NCBI RefSeq assembly: GCF_019091085.1
Contig: NZ_JAGXJY010000013.1
Location: forward strand, 62,001-126,000
Origin: Mesorhizobium sp. GbtcB19
GTDB lineage: Bacteria; Pseudomonadota; Alphaproteobacteria; Rhizobiales; Rhizobiaceae
Length of the DNA stretch: 64,000 nucleotides
Direction: 5' to 3'
This document shows positions 15,449-24,031 of the stretch, piece after piece. Below the pieces are notes generated by a model that was not told the origin of the DNA, made no database searches, and saw only the letters and a program-made list of their open reading frames with translations. The position numbers and the translations under genes were made by a program. How positions within the stretch are numbered: the first letter of the stretch is position 1; every line of letters starts with the position of its first letter.

Positions 15449-15871
15449 TCAGTCCTCGGGGACGAAGGCCGGGTTGTAGACGACCTCCCACAGATGACCG
15501 TCGGGATCCTGAAAATAGCCGGCATAGCCGCCCCAGAAGGTCTTCTGCGCCGGCTTGACCACGCGGGCGCCGGCCTTGACGGCTTCAGCCATCACCGCGT
15601 CGACCTCGGCCTCGCTGCCGACATTGTGGCCGATGGTCAACTCGGTCGGGCTGCGGCCGCTCTGCGGCACCGTGGCATCCCAGGCGATGTTGGCGCGCTC
15701 GTAGATGGCGAATTTCAGGCCGCCGGCGAGATCGAAGAAGGCGACGGCGCCATGCTCGAATTCGCGGCCGATGATGCCTTCGGTCGGCAGGCCGAGACCG
15801 TCGCGGTAGAATTTGAGCGACGCTTCGAGATCGTCGACGCCAAGCGTGAGTACGGTGATACGAGCTTTCAT
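15449..15871 (-). CDS. VOC-family (glyoxalase/dioxygenase fold) protein
   Basis: A 140-residue vicinal-oxygen-chelate protein: ITVLTLGVDDLEASLKFYRDGLGLPTEG at the N-terminus, FEHGAVAFFDLAGG, and the C-terminal GGYAGYFQDPDGHLWEVVYNP with the typical metal-ligand region. The ATG at 15871 follows AGGAGTGAGAG. It is divergent from an AraC-type regulator and upstream of a DoxX gene; the three likely form one regulatory unit. Substrate unknown. Confidence 0.9.
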   Translation of the reverse strand: MKARITVLTLGVDDLEASLKFYRDGLGLPTEGIIGREFEHGAVAFFDLAGGLKFAIYERANIAWDATVPQSGRSPTELTIGHNVGSEAEVDAVMAEAVKAGARVVKPAQKTFWGGYAGYFQDPDGHLWEVVYNPAFVPED

Positions 15872-16059
15872 TTCTCTCACTCCTTTCTATATTCGTGACC
15901 AACGTCCGAAATCGGATGTGGTTGGCAAAAGGCGCCGAGGGGCACCAGCGAGCTGCGTCCGTTCTGCCATGGATGAAGTGGCCGGCATTGAAGATTTCGG
16001 CCAAAGTAGCCGTTGCACCGACCCGGCAAGTGAGACCAGCGGAGCAGATCGAAGAGAGA

Positions 16060-16815
16060 ATGGAACCGGTCCTGGCGCAGACAACCGGCTTCTTTCGGGA
16101 ACGGCCCGTCCGCCGAGGGCTGAGCGACGCCTTCTCAGCGGTCTGGGTCCACCGCATGGACGACCGCGCCTCGCCACCCATCGTCATCACGCCGGACGCC
16201 ACGATCGACCTGCAATGGATCGACGGCCGTTTTCGCGTGGCCGGACCGGACAAGGAGCCGCAGATCGAGACGCCGCCGGCCGGCGCGATGATCATCGGCT
16301 TCCGCTTCCGGCCGGGCGCGGCCTCCGGCTGGCTCGGCGTGCCGGTGAGCGAAATCCTCGGCGGACGGCTCGGGCTCGACGAATTATGGGGCACGCGCTG
16401 CCGGGAACTTTCGGACCGTATCAGGCCGACGTCCAGCCTGGCCAAGTTGGTGTGGCACCTGGAACAGACGATCGGCGCTCACTCGGAAGGACGCAATGCG
16501 CTCGACCCGCTGATGGGCGGCGCTTTCGACGTCATCGAAGAGGGCCTGCCGCCGGAAACGCCGCTGGTTCCGTTCCTGCAGCGTCACCTGCATATGAGCG
16601 AGCGGACGCTGCGCCGGCGTTTCGAGGACGCTTTCGGCTATGGTCCCAAAACGCTCGACCGCATCCTGCGCTTCCACCGCTTCCGGCGCCTGCAACGGCA
16701 GCAAGGCGACGCCTCGACCGCGCTGCTCGCGATCGAAGCCGGCTATGCCGACCAGGCGCATCTGATCCGCGAGAGCCGGCGGCTGACCGGCGTGACGCCC
16801 TCGGCGCTGGCTTAA
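16060..16815 (+). CDS. AraC-family transcriptional regulator
   Basis: A 251-residue regulator. The N-terminal ~150 residues form a small beta-rich sensor-like domain (WVHRMDD, TIDLQWIDGRFRVAGPD, GFRFRPGAA). The C-terminal AraC HTH is clear: FLQRHLHMSERTLRRRFEDAFGYGPKTLDRILRFHRFRRL and IEAGYADQAHLIRESRRLTGVTPSAL. The ATG at 16060 was chosen because the frame upstream is open but not conserved-looking; GAAGAGAG lies just before it. Divergent from the VOC/DoxX pair. Confidence 0.88.
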   Translation: MEPVLAQTTGFFRERPVRRGLSDAFSAVWVHRMDDRASPPIVITPDATIDLQWIDGRFRVAGPDKEPQIETPPAGAMIIGFRFRPGAASGWLGVPVSEILGGRLGLDELWGTRCRELSDRIRPTSSLAKLVWHLEQTIGAHSEGRNALDPLMGGAFDVIEEGLPPETPLVPFLQRHLHMSERTLRRRFEDAFGYGPKTLDRILRFHRFRRLQRQQGDASTALLAIEAGYADQAHLIRESRRLTGVTPSALA

Positions 16816-16819
16816 GCGC

Positions 16820-17668
16820 CTACTCGCCGGCCAGCCAATCGAGCGTCCAGCGCGAGGGTTGCCGGACGGCGAGCACCTTGTGCAGGCCCGGCAACAGGGT
16901 CTTCAGTTCGCCTTCCAGCGTGTAGGGCGGATTGACCACCACCAGGCCGCTGCCGTCGAGGCTGGGCTCGTCCGAGGCAGGCCGGATCTCGAAGGCGATG
17001 TCGAGCAGTTTCGGAATGCCGGTTTCCTTCAACGCCGCGCGGAAAGCGGTCACCGCCTTGCGATCCTTGATCGGGTACCAGAGCGCATAGATGCCGCCCG
17101 GCCAGCGCCGATGCGCCCTTTGCAGGCCCTCGACGAGACGGGAGAACTCGCCCTCCTCCTCGAAGGGCGGATCGATGAGGACGAGGCCGCGCTTTTCCTT
17201 CGGCGGCAGTTGCGCGCCGGGCGCCAGCCAGCCGTCGAGCTCGATCACCCTCGTCTGGAAATCGCCGGCGAAAGCCGATTTCAGCCGCGCGGCATCCTGG
17301 GGGTGCAACTCGATCGCCGTCAGCCGGTCCTGGTTGCGCAGCAGATGGCGCACGATCAGTGGCGAGCCGGGATAATGCTTGAGGCCGCCGTCGGGATTTT
17401 GCGCGCGCACCGCTTCCAGATAGGGCTGAAGCAGTGCCGCCGCTTGCGGCTCGAGCGTCGCCTCGAAGAGCCGACCAATGCCGCCCTGCCACTCGCCGGT
17501 CTTGCCGGCTTCGACCGAGGCGAGATCGTAGCGGCCGATGCCGGCATGAGTGTCGACAACGCGAAAAGCCTTGTCCTTCTGTTTGAGATATTCGACGAGG
17601 CGCGCCAGCACGGCGTGCTTGACGACATCGGCGAAATTGCCGGCGTGATAGGCGTGACGGTAGTTCAT
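16820..17668 (-). CDS. rlmJ: 23S rRNA (adenine(2030)-N6)-methyltransferase RlmJ
   Basis: A 282-residue SAM-dependent methyltransferase that modifies A2030 of 23S rRNA. It starts with the diagnostic MNYRHAYHAGNFADVVKHAVL and has VVDTHAGIGRYDL (SAM-binding region) and the catalytic DPPFEEEGE motif. The later VVVNPPYTLEGEL is also typical of RlmJ. It ends four bases from the convergent AraC gene. Confidence 0.95.
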   Translation of the reverse strand: MNYRHAYHAGNFADVVKHAVLARLVEYLKQKDKAFRVVDTHAGIGRYDLASVEAGKTGEWQGGIGRLFEATLEPQAAALLQPYLEAVRAQNPDGGLKHYPGSPLIVRHLLRNQDRLTAIELHPQDAARLKSAFAGDFQTRVIELDGWLAPGAQLPPKEKRGLVLIDPPFEEEGEFSRLVEGLQRAHRRWPGGIYALWYPIKDRKAVTAFRAALKETGIPKLLDIAFEIRPASDEPSLDGSGLVVVNPPYTLEGELKTLLPGLHKVLAVRQPSRWTLDWLAGE

Positions 17669-17681
17669 GCGCTTACTCTAA

Positions 17682-17745
17682 ATTGAAGTGATAGAGGATG
17701 ATGTCATCCGAAAACCCGCTTCACACCTTCCGGCATCATGCTCCA
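17682..17745. repeat. RIME-like intergenic repeat, copy 1
   Basis: GATGATGTCATCCGAAAACC...CACACCTTCCGGCATCATGCTCC is nearly the same as 50897-50942 (ATGATGTCGTCCGAAAACCG...CACACTTTTCGGCATCATGC). It is internally self-complementary (ATGATG/CATCAT). Its right end overlaps the last codons of the next minus-strand gene. Confidence 0.75.
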
Positions 17746-18365
17746 GGCGAGCCGTTGCGGCCCCAGCGCGGCGGTGGCGGCTGCGAATTGGGGTTCTGCG
17801 GATGGCCACCGCCGCGGCGACCGAAGACCAGCGACAGCGCCAATCCGGCCACGCCGATGCCCATCAGCGTGTAGCCGGCCGGCTCAGCGCGTTCGTCGAT
17901 CGAGCCGGTGCCGGCACGCAGGATGAGATCGACCGCGCGCATGTCGATGCCGTCGGCATCGCCCGGGCCGACGGTGAAGACATAAGGACCGGGCGTGACC
18001 GCCTCGATGACGCCGGCCTCGTCGCGAAAGATCTTGTCGGGCAGTTGCAGGCTGACCTGGCGCGGATTGTCGGTGTGGTTGAAGGAGAGCGTCGATGCCA
18101 GCGCCGTGCGGCCGCCGCTCGCCGCGGTCAGCGTCAGCAGCGTGCGCTGCTGCCCGGCGACGCGCTCGGCCCGCGCGGTCAGGTCGACCAGCACTCGCAC
18201 CGGCGCATCGCTTGCGGCAAGCCGCACCGTGACCGGCCGGAAGCGGCCGCCCTCATAGACGCGCCAGGCGCCGATGGCATGGCCGGAAAAATTGCTCATC
18301 GCCCAAGGATAGAAGATGCCGATGGCAGCACCGGCAATGAGAAGAAGGATGGAGAGGAAGCGCAT
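17736..18365 (-). CDS. Membrane-anchored protein of unknown function
   Basis: A 209-residue protein with an N-terminal hydrophobic segment (residues 2-22), a beta-rich periplasmic-type domain (YEGGRFRPVTVRL, GPYVFTVGPGDADGIDMRAVDLILR), a second hydrophobic helix (GYTLMGIGVAGLALSLVFG) near residue 175 and a Pro/Gly/Asn-rich tail. The tail sequence runs into an intergenic repeat, so the C-terminus may have been extended by repeat insertion. No known family recognised. Confidence 0.75.
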   Translation of the reverse strand: MRFLSILLLIAGAAIGIFYPWAMSNFSGHAIGAWRVYEGGRFRPVTVRLAASDAPVRVLVDLTARAERVAGQQRTLLTLTAASGGRTALASTLSFNHTDNPRQVSLQLPDKIFRDEAGVIEAVTPGPYVFTVGPGDADGIDMRAVDLILRAGTGSIDERAEPAGYTLMGIGVAGLALSLVFGRRGGGHPQNPNSQPPPPRWGRNGSPGA

Positions 18366-18397
18366 TCAGAGCCTTGGTCTTCGGGCCGAGATGGTCG

Positions 18398-19069
18398 CTA
18401 TTTTGCGGCGGTTTCGTTTCGGGCAGCTTCGCGGACCCGCTCCATCTCGTCCAGAAACATTTCCAGGCCAAGCTCGAAAGTCTTGTCGAAGCCGCCGGCG
18501 CCGAAATAGGCGCCGGCCCGCATGACGCACGGATAGTCGCGCCCCAGCTCCTCGCCGCTGACGGTGGTGACCGCCGACGGCCCCTTGGCGTAGCCGGCCG
18601 TCTCGTCGAGAATCGCGCCCATCAGATAGTAGCCGGCGGCGCGGAACAGGCGGGCGCTGAGCTCAGGCCCGAAGCCGCCATCCTCGAACAGGCCGATGAT
18701 GGCGTTCAGCTTGGCAAGGCAGGGCGGAGAGTTCATGCGGTAGACGACGATGAACGGCGCGAAGGCCGGGTGCTCGGTGGCGACGCGGCGGAACTCCTGC
18801 ATGCCCGCGCGGACCCTGTCGCGCCAGGGCAGATCGTCGCCGGGGATGACAAGCCCGCTGATCTGCCGGTCGACCAGCGCCTCATAGAGATGCGCCTGCG
18901 AGGGGAAGTGATGATAGATGCTCATCGCCTCGCAGCCGAGCCTGGCGGCGAGCTTGCGCATCGAAAAGCCGGAAAGTCCTTCCCGCTCGATCACCTCGAA
19001 GGCGGCGACCTCGATCATCTCGCGGGAGAGTTTTCCGCGGGGCCGCTTTTTTTTGCTCGATGCATCCAT
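18398..19069 (-). CDS. TetR/AcrR-family transcriptional regulator
   Basis: A 223-residue repressor. The HTH is LSREMIEVAAFEVIEREGLSGFSMRKLAARLGCEAMSIYHHFPSQAHLYEAL, preceded by a basic arm (SSKKKRPRGK). The C-terminal half looks like the TetR_C ligand-binding domain. The ATG at 19069 was preferred to an upstream TTG at 19084. It is divergent from the AhpD-like gene with two matching palindromes between them, so it most likely represses itself and that gene. Confidence 0.92.
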   Translation of the reverse strand: MDASSKKKRPRGKLSREMIEVAAFEVIEREGLSGFSMRKLAARLGCEAMSIYHHFPSQAHLYEALVDRQISGLVIPGDDLPWRDRVRAGMQEFRRVATEHPAFAPFIVVYRMNSPPCLAKLNAIIGLFEDGGFGPELSARLFRAAGYYLMGAILDETAGYAKGPSAVTTVSGEELGRDYPCVMRAGAYFGAGGFDKTFELGLEMFLDEMERVREAARNETAAK

Positions 19070-19084
19070 GGCCGTGCTTGACAA

Positions 19085-19128
19085 CTTACACTGTAAGGTT
19101 CATCTTCCGCATACCTTACATCGTAAGG
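19085..19128. promoter_or_regulatory. Twin palindromic operators for the TetR-type regulator
   Basis: CTTACACTGTAAG (19085-19097) and CCTTACATCGTAAGG (19114-19128) share the CTTAC-N3-GTAAG half-sites. They fill the divergent promoter region between the tetR-type gene and the AhpD-like gene. Confidence 0.8.
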
Positions 19129-19153
19129 CTAACAAAAGCCAGAGGAGAACATC

Positions 19154-19627
19154 ATGTCTTTCATTCGCATCGTCTCAACCGTGCATTCCTGCCTTCGTTC
19201 CGCCTCGATCATCGCCGCGGCGGGCGTATTTGCCACCATGCTGGCCTCCGCGCCTGCCCGCGCCGACGATTACGACGCGACGCTGAAGGACATCCAGTCG
19301 ACGATGGGCGGCGTGCCGAGCTTCGTGAAGCAGTTCCCGAAAGCCGGTCTGCCCGGCGCCTGGGCCGAGGTCAAGGCCATCGAACTCAGCGACAAGACGG
19401 CGCTGCCGCCGAAGGTCAAGTCGCTGATCTCGCTGGCGGTCGCGGCGCAGATCCCCTGCAACTACTGCATCTGGTCGGACACCCAGGACGCCAAGCGCGC
19501 CGGCGCCACCGACGAGGAGATCCAGGAGGCCGTCGCCATGGCGGCGCTGACCCGCCACTGGAGCACCATCTTCAACGGCATGCAGGTCGATTTCGAGACC
19601 TTCAAGAAGGAGATGGGCGGGCAATAA
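19154..19627 (+). CDS. Exported carboxymuconolactone-decarboxylase/AhpD-like protein
   Basis: A 157-residue protein of the CMD/AhpD fold: LPPKVKSLISLAVAAQIPCNYCIWSDTQDAKRAGATDEEIQEAVAMAAL contains the redox CxxC (CNYC) and downstream acidic/helical motif of AhpD-type peroxidase reductases. Unusually it begins with a signal-peptide-like segment ending ASAPARA, predicting a periplasmic protein. AGAGGAGAA precedes the ATG. It is divergent from, and probably repressed by, the TetR-type regulator. Confidence 0.88.
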   Translation: MSFIRIVSTVHSCLRSASIIAAAGVFATMLASAPARADDYDATLKDIQSTMGGVPSFVKQFPKAGLPGAWAEVKAIELSDKTALPPKVKSLISLAVAAQIPCNYCIWSDTQDAKRAGATDEEIQEAVAMAALTRHWSTIFNGMQVDFETFKKEMGGQ

Positions 19628-19657
19628 CGCCGAACGGCGAAGATTGCCGCAACGACC

Positions 19658-19685
19658 TGGCCCGCTTTAGCGGGCCATTCTTTTG
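19658..19685 (+). terminator. Intrinsic terminator after the AhpD-like gene
   Basis: TGGCCCGC (19658-19665), loop TTTA, GCGGGCCA (19670-19677), then TTCTTTT. Confidence 0.85.
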
Positions 19686-19897
19686 CCTTATCAGCCCGAT
19701 ATCCGCCCTTCCCGACAACCGGCCGGCGTGAATGGGCGCGCAAGATCAACCGTTCACTCCCAAAAGTCCGCTGAAAAATCCGCCCGTCAGATCAATCAGC
19801 TATCGCTAAATTGATCAGGTTTGCCATAATGCGTCGGGGTGGGTTGCTGATAATGATTCGAAACAAGGGGTGTCTTGCGCACTCTAGGGGATTATTG

Positions 19898-20251
19898 ATG
19901 CTCATAGCCGATGGTAACTCAAACCGGCGTTCGCCCAAGAACAACTTTTCCTCACCGAGTAATGCGTTTGTTAAATCCTTGATTGTCTTCGCCATTATGG
20001 CCGTGTCCGGCTGTCAATATTTCAATTTTGGCCAGCCGACTTCCTTCAGCGTATCCCAAAGCAGCAATGCCGACCTGGTCAGCTTGAAACCCAATCGGGT
20101 TCAAGCAAGGATCGCGCCGCGTCCGGTCACCAGCGTGAGCGTCAATCCCTATCTCGGAAATGCCGCGCATATCTGCAGCCCGAGCGGCTTCGGACAGCAA
20201 TCGCATTGTTTTGCGCGGGCCGCCGGACCGCTTTCAGTTCAGAACATCTGA
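19898..20251 (+). CDS. Small putative lipoprotein with C-terminal ICxPSGFGQ motif
   Basis: A 117-residue protein with lower GC content than its neighbours. A hydrophobic stretch ends in a lipobox-like VSGC (SLIVFAIMAVSGC) about 40 residues from the chosen start, so it may be an outer-membrane lipoprotein with an unusually long n-region, or start later. The C-terminus has HICSPSGFGQQSHCFARA. The same pattern ends the small lipoprotein at 27891-28295. The ATG at 19898 follows AGGGGATT; the frame is open to 19811. Function unknown. Confidence 0.65.
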   Translation: MLIADGNSNRRSPKNNFSSPSNAFVKSLIVFAIMAVSGCQYFNFGQPTSFSVSQSSNADLVSLKPNRVQARIAPRPVTSVSVNPYLGNAAHICSPSGFGQQSHCFARAAGPLSVQNI

Positions 20252-20463
20252 GCTCCGACTGCATATTGAAATATGCCGACTGCGTGCGCCGGCACGCCGG
20301 TAATTTCGTTCGCGCATCCTGCTTCGAGCCATCGCGATGAACCGGCAAACTTCCGTGGGATCGGCTTCAGCGGATGTCCAGAATATCAATTGTTCGCCTG
20401 TTTTGATTGCATAATTCGCCGCAGGGGTCGTTGAGCCGCGCTAACCTGTTTCGACCCGTCTAT

Positions 20464-20495
20464 CGTTAACCAATCGCAAAGACGTGTGGTTAACG
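20464..20495. promoter_or_regulatory. TTAACCA inverted repeat (CtrA-like half-sites)
   Basis: CGTTAACCA at 20464-20472 and TGGTTAACG at 20487-20495 form a perfect inverted repeat with a 14-base spacer. Each arm has the TTAACCA core of CtrA half-sites. A near twin is at 30532-30561. Confidence 0.55.
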
Positions 20496-20691
20496 AAACG
20501 CTAATTTAGTTGACTACTCAGCCGACCGGTATATCTTTATATGCGTTGGGTGTGCAATTTGGGCGAGCAGTCCGCGGTGGTGGCAACCGATTCGTGGATC
20601 GCGACTTAGGGGCGAAGGGACGCGCAAGCGGCAAAATAAGCCGTAAGGCGACGAACCCCGCGAACTCATAATCTTCGACGCACATCAGTGC

Positions 20692-20719
20692 AGCGATTCC
20701 GCACATGCGGAGGAATCGC
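20692..20719. promoter_or_regulatory. Hairpin in the leader of the epimerase operon
   Basis: GCGATTCC (20693-20700) can pair with GGAATCGC (20712-20719) around CGCACATGCGG, followed by GGTTTT. It could be an attenuator-type terminator or an mRNA leader structure, about 60 bases before the ATG. Confidence 0.5.
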
Positions 20720-20781
20720 GGTTTTGACCTGATCGGGCGAGGCCCGTCCGGAACGTGTTGTGTGTGCGTACGAGGGTTGCC

Positions 20782-21840
20782 ATGAATAGGGTCATCAAGG
20801 TTCTGAAACCGGTCGGCTCGGGTCGAAAGAACATCGATCGCGGACGTGCCCTGGTTGCGGGCGGGGCGGGTTTCCTGGGCTCGCATTTGTGCGAGAGGCT
20901 GCTCGCCGACGGCTATGAAGTCATCGCGCTGGACAATTTCCACACCGGCAAAAGATACAATCTAGCCGGCATCGCACGCGACGCCGCTTTCACCTGCGTC
21001 AAGCACGACGTCATCGACACCTTGCCGATGGATCTGGCCGTCGACGAGATCTACAACCTTGCCTGCCCTGCCTCGCCGCCACACTACCAGGCCGATCCCA
21101 TCCACACATTCAAGACCAGCGTTTTGGGCGCGATCAATCTTCTGGAACTCGCCCGGCGCCACGGCGCCAAGATATTCCAGGCCTCCACCTCCGAGGTCTA
21201 TGGCGATCCGCTGGTGCATCCGCAACCCGAGAGCTATTTCGGCAACGTCAACACGCATGGCCCGCGCGCCTGCTACGACGAGGGCAAGCGTTCGGCCGAA
21301 ACGCTGTTCTACGATTATTCGAGGACATACGGCATCGACGTGCGCGTCGCGCGCATCTTCAACACTTACGGGCCGCGCATGCAGCCCGACGACGGCCGCG
21401 TGGTGTCGAACCTCATCGTCCAGGCGCTGCGCGGCGACGACCTCACGGTCTATGGCAGCGGCACGCAGACACGCTCCTTCTGCTATGTCGACGACCTGAT
21501 CGATGGTTTCGTGCGGCTGATGCAGGCGCCGGCGGCTCCGAAACATCCGGTCAATCTCGGCAATCCTGGTGAGTTCACCATCATGGAATTGGCCGAGCTC
21601 GTTCTTGACTACACGAATTCCCGCTCGCGCATCGTGCACCGGCCGCTGCCGGTCGACGATCCCAGGCAGCGCAAGCCCGACATTTCCTTTGCCAGGCAGC
21701 ATCTTGGCTGGGAGCCGAGAGTCGCGCTCAGCGAAGGATTAGCCCACACCACGGCCTATTTCGAAGCCCTGTTGGGCGGCCGCCGGCTTGCGGCTCAGCA
21801 TGGTAGCCGCCCGTCTGTTCGGGAGGCGGTGGTGCAATGA
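20782..21840 (+). CDS. UDP-glucuronate decarboxylase (UDP-xylose synthase)-like epimerase/dehydratase
   Basis: A 352-residue extended SDR. The nucleotide-binding motif is GGAGFLGSHL; STSEVYGDP and GPRACYDEGKRSAETL (catalytic Tyr and Lys) are the signatures of UDP-xylose synthases, followed by RIFNTYGPRMQPDDGRVVSN and RSFCYVDDL. It should convert UDP-glucuronate to UDP-xylose (or the 4-keto pentose), a precursor for surface glycans. The ATG at 20782 follows GAGGG; a GTG at 20755 is also in frame. Its stop overlaps the galE start (ATGA). Confidence 0.88.
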   Translation: MNRVIKVLKPVGSGRKNIDRGRALVAGGAGFLGSHLCERLLADGYEVIALDNFHTGKRYNLAGIARDAAFTCVKHDVIDTLPMDLAVDEIYNLACPASPPHYQADPIHTFKTSVLGAINLLELARRHGAKIFQASTSEVYGDPLVHPQPESYFGNVNTHGPRACYDEGKRSAETLFYDYSRTYGIDVRVARIFNTYGPRMQPDDGRVVSNLIVQALRGDDLTVYGSGTQTRSFCYVDDLIDGFVRLMQAPAAPKHPVNLGNPGEFTIMELAELVLDYTNSRSRIVHRPLPVDDPRQRKPDISFARQHLGWEPRVALSEGLAHTTAYFEALLGGRRLAAQHGSRPSVREAVVQ

Positions 21841-22958
21841 CACCCGTTCTGGTGACGGGTGGCGCCGGCTTCATCGGCAGCCACACCTGCAAGCAACTCG
21901 CGGCGGCCGGCTATTTGCCGGTGGTCTATGACAATCTGAGCCGCGGCAACAGGAAGGCGGTGGCCTGGGGTCCGCTGGCAGTCGGCGACATTCGTGACCG
22001 CAATGCCCTCCAGCAAGCCATCGAGATCCACAAGCCGCAGGCGATCATCCATTTCGCCGCGCTTGCCTATGTCGGCGAGTCGGTCACTGAACCGGCGGAC
22101 TATTATTCGGTCAATGTCGGCGGCACGATCGCCGTGCTCGACGCCGCGCGTGCGAACGGCATCGACAACATCATCTTCTCGTCAAGCTGCGCGACCTACG
22201 GCATGCCCGAGGCGCTGCCCGTGCGCGAGACCTCGTCCCAGCATCCGATCAGCCCTTACGGCCGCAGCAAGCTGATGGGCGAAGAGATCATCAAGGACTA
22301 TGCCTCGGCCTACGGGATGAAGTACGCGATCCTGCGCTACTTCAACGCCTGCGGCGCCGACCCCGAAGGCGAGCTCGGCGAATGGCATACGCCGGAAACC
22401 CATCTGATCCCCAGGGTGTTGATGGCCGCGTCGGGCATGATCGAGGCGATCGAAATCTTCGGCACCGACTATGAGACCGCGGACGGAACCTGCGTGCGCG
22501 ACTACATCCATGTCAGCGACCTCGCCCGGGCGCATCTCAAGGCCCTGCTGCATCTGGCTGCCGGCGGCGAAAGCCTCGCGGTCAACCTCGGCACAGGCCG
22601 CGGCATCTCGATCAAGGAAATACTGGGGGCGGTCGAGCGGATCACGTCCCGGCCGGTGCCGGTCGTGTACAAGGCGCGCCGCCCCGGCGATCCGGCCGGG
22701 CTTTTCGCCGATCCCGGGCTTGCCCGCAAGCGGCTGGGCTTTGCCGCCGAGCTTTCCGACATCGACACCATCGTCAGGACGGCAGCGCCCTTCTTTGGGC
22801 TCGCTCCGGTCTTGCGCGCTTCCGGCGCTCCGGCCGTCATGCCGCGCGCGAAGCGCGCGTCGCGTGGCGCGAACGCCATCACCAAACGCCGGCCCGCAAG
22901 GCCGACGGTCGGCCCTGTGAGTAATGTGTCGGGGCGTGGGCTCGCTGAGGTCGGCTAA
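21837..22958 (+). CDS. galE: UDP-glucose 4-epimerase
   Basis: A 373-residue extended SDR interconverting UDP-glucose and UDP-galactose (or related UDP sugars). GGAGFIGSHTCKQL binds NAD, SSCATYG and YGRSKLMGE carry the catalytic Ser/Tyr/Lys, and LRYFNACGADPEGELGEWHTPETHLIPRVL is the substrate-binding region typical of GalE. About 45 extra basic, Arg/Pro-rich residues at the C-terminus (RAKRASRGANAITKRRPARP) are not part of the usual ~330-residue enzyme. It is translationally coupled to the upstream UDP-xylose-synthase-like gene. Confidence 0.93.
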   Translation: MTPVLVTGGAGFIGSHTCKQLAAAGYLPVVYDNLSRGNRKAVAWGPLAVGDIRDRNALQQAIEIHKPQAIIHFAALAYVGESVTEPADYYSVNVGGTIAVLDAARANGIDNIIFSSSCATYGMPEALPVRETSSQHPISPYGRSKLMGEEIIKDYASAYGMKYAILRYFNACGADPEGELGEWHTPETHLIPRVLMAASGMIEAIEIFGTDYETADGTCVRDYIHVSDLARAHLKALLHLAAGGESLAVNLGTGRGISIKEILGAVERITSRPVPVVYKARRPGDPAGLFADPGLARKRLGFAAELSDIDTIVRTAAPFFGLAPVLRASGAPAVMPRAKRASRGANAITKRRPARPTVGPVSNVSGRGLAEVG

Positions 22959-23041
22959 GGCCATCTCAGCGAGCTCCTATTTTTGCAGCCAATTGCCTGG
23001 GCGCAATTCTGGACGGCGGCTGCGGCGAAGCCGCAGGGCCT

Positions 23042-23127
23042 AACCGCCAAGCACTTTTCCTGGAATTGCTCTTTGTTTCAACGCAACTCCGGACGGAAAA
23101 CCGCCAAGCACTTTTCCTGGAATTGCT
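23042..23127. repeat. Tandem copy of AACCGCCAAGCACTTTTCCT-type repeat
   Basis: The block starting AACCGCCAAGCACTTTTCCT, 29 bases long, occurs at 23042-23070 and again at 23099-23127, a 57-base period. The intervening ACTCCGGACGG also matches 50788-50800. It lies between convergent genes and reaches the stop codon of the DUF995 gene; it is one of the rhizobial intergenic repeat families. Confidence 0.8.
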
Positions 23128-23736
23128 TTAACCCTTGCTGTCGACCAGCTTGCGCGTCTCATCGAATTGCGCGCCCTTGGTGTTGCCCGCCTCGAACTTC
23201 TGGTGCTCGTCGGCGGGATCGTCCTTGGCGTGCTTGAAATCATACCACGTGCCGTCAGGGTCCTTGCGCTGCTCGATATTGCCCTTCTCGACGCGATGGC
23301 TGTAGCAGGTGCGCTGCGGCTTGGTGGAATAGGTCTTGGACCGCCAGGCCAGCTCCATGCACATCTTACCCTTTTCCGTCACCAGCCAGCGGCCCTCGCC
23401 GACGGCGGGCGAATCCTCCCCTTTCGTCCAGGCATGCAGGCGCCTGTCCATGCCGAAATAGGCGGCACCGTTCTTCCAGTTCCAGGTGCGGTCGGCATAG
23501 AGAAGTTGCAGCTCGAAAGCCGACGGAGCGCTATCGGGCTTGGCGGCGGCCTCGACCGGCGCATTGTTCTTCGCCGCTGCCGCCTCGGCGGCGCCGCTAA
23601 AGGCGAGTTGGCCGCAGGCGACCAGGAGCGGAACCAGCCAGCCGCGTCTCGCGAGCCGGTCGGTCCTGCCTGACCCGGCTCGACGCGGTTCGCATGGCGA
23701 TGTGGTCTCAGGTGCCGTCCCGATGAGCGTACGCAT
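23128..23736 (-). CDS. DUF995-domain secreted protein (copy 1)
   Basis: A 202-residue exported protein. After a basic leader and hydrophobic segment (LVPLLVACGQLAFSGAAEA) comes the DUF995 domain: ELQLLYADRTWNWKNGAAYFGMDRRLHAW, GEGRWLVTEKGKMCMELAW, RTCYSHRV, GTWYDFKHA. A paralogue with the same Trp/Cys pattern is at 32045-32545, at the other end of the glycan region. AGGGGGG lies about ten bases before the ATG. Family function is unknown; several members lie near exopolysaccharide genes in rhizobia. Confidence 0.88.
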   Translation of the reverse strand: MRTLIGTAPETTSPCEPRRAGSGRTDRLARRGWLVPLLVACGQLAFSGAAEAAAAKNNAPVEAAAKPDSAPSAFELQLLYADRTWNWKNGAAYFGMDRRLHAWTKGEDSPAVGEGRWLVTEKGKMCMELAWRSKTYSTKPQRTCYSHRVEKGNIEQRKDPDGTWYDFKHAKDDPADEHQKFEAGNTKGAQFDETRKLVDSKG

Positions 23737-24031
23737 ATCAATACCCCCCTCTCGACCCTGATACGGTCGGGTCGAGGATTAACGATCTGGAAGATGTTTC
23801 TTCGGGCTTTCCGCGATCCGTCACGATGCCCGGGCCCCGTCGGCCCGACGGCGGAGCGATCAGCGCCCTTCGATCCATTAACTGCCGCGCGCGGCGCGAT
23901 GTCAACTGACTCGAAGTCGAAGTGATCACTACAAGCCCCTAGTTAACCACGGATATTACATTCTTGTGATAGTCTGACACTGTTTGGCATTTGCAAGGCG
24001 CCAGAATAGCTTCGGTGGGAGGGGGCTCCAC

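Larger units (their letters stand above)
20252..20781. other. Long non-coding leader of the glycan operon
   Basis: 530 bases without a supported gene. It holds a perfect 9-base inverted repeat CGTTAACCA-N14-TGGTTAACG (20464-20495) and a strong hairpin around GCGATTCCGCACATGCGG (20692-20719) shortly before the nucleotide-sugar genes. A long 5' leader or divergent control is likely. Confidence 0.6.

Noticed and set aside
22502..22885. Minus-strand ORF across the galE 3' region
   Set aside because: Antisense frame with no protein-like features; galE on the plus strand is convincing.
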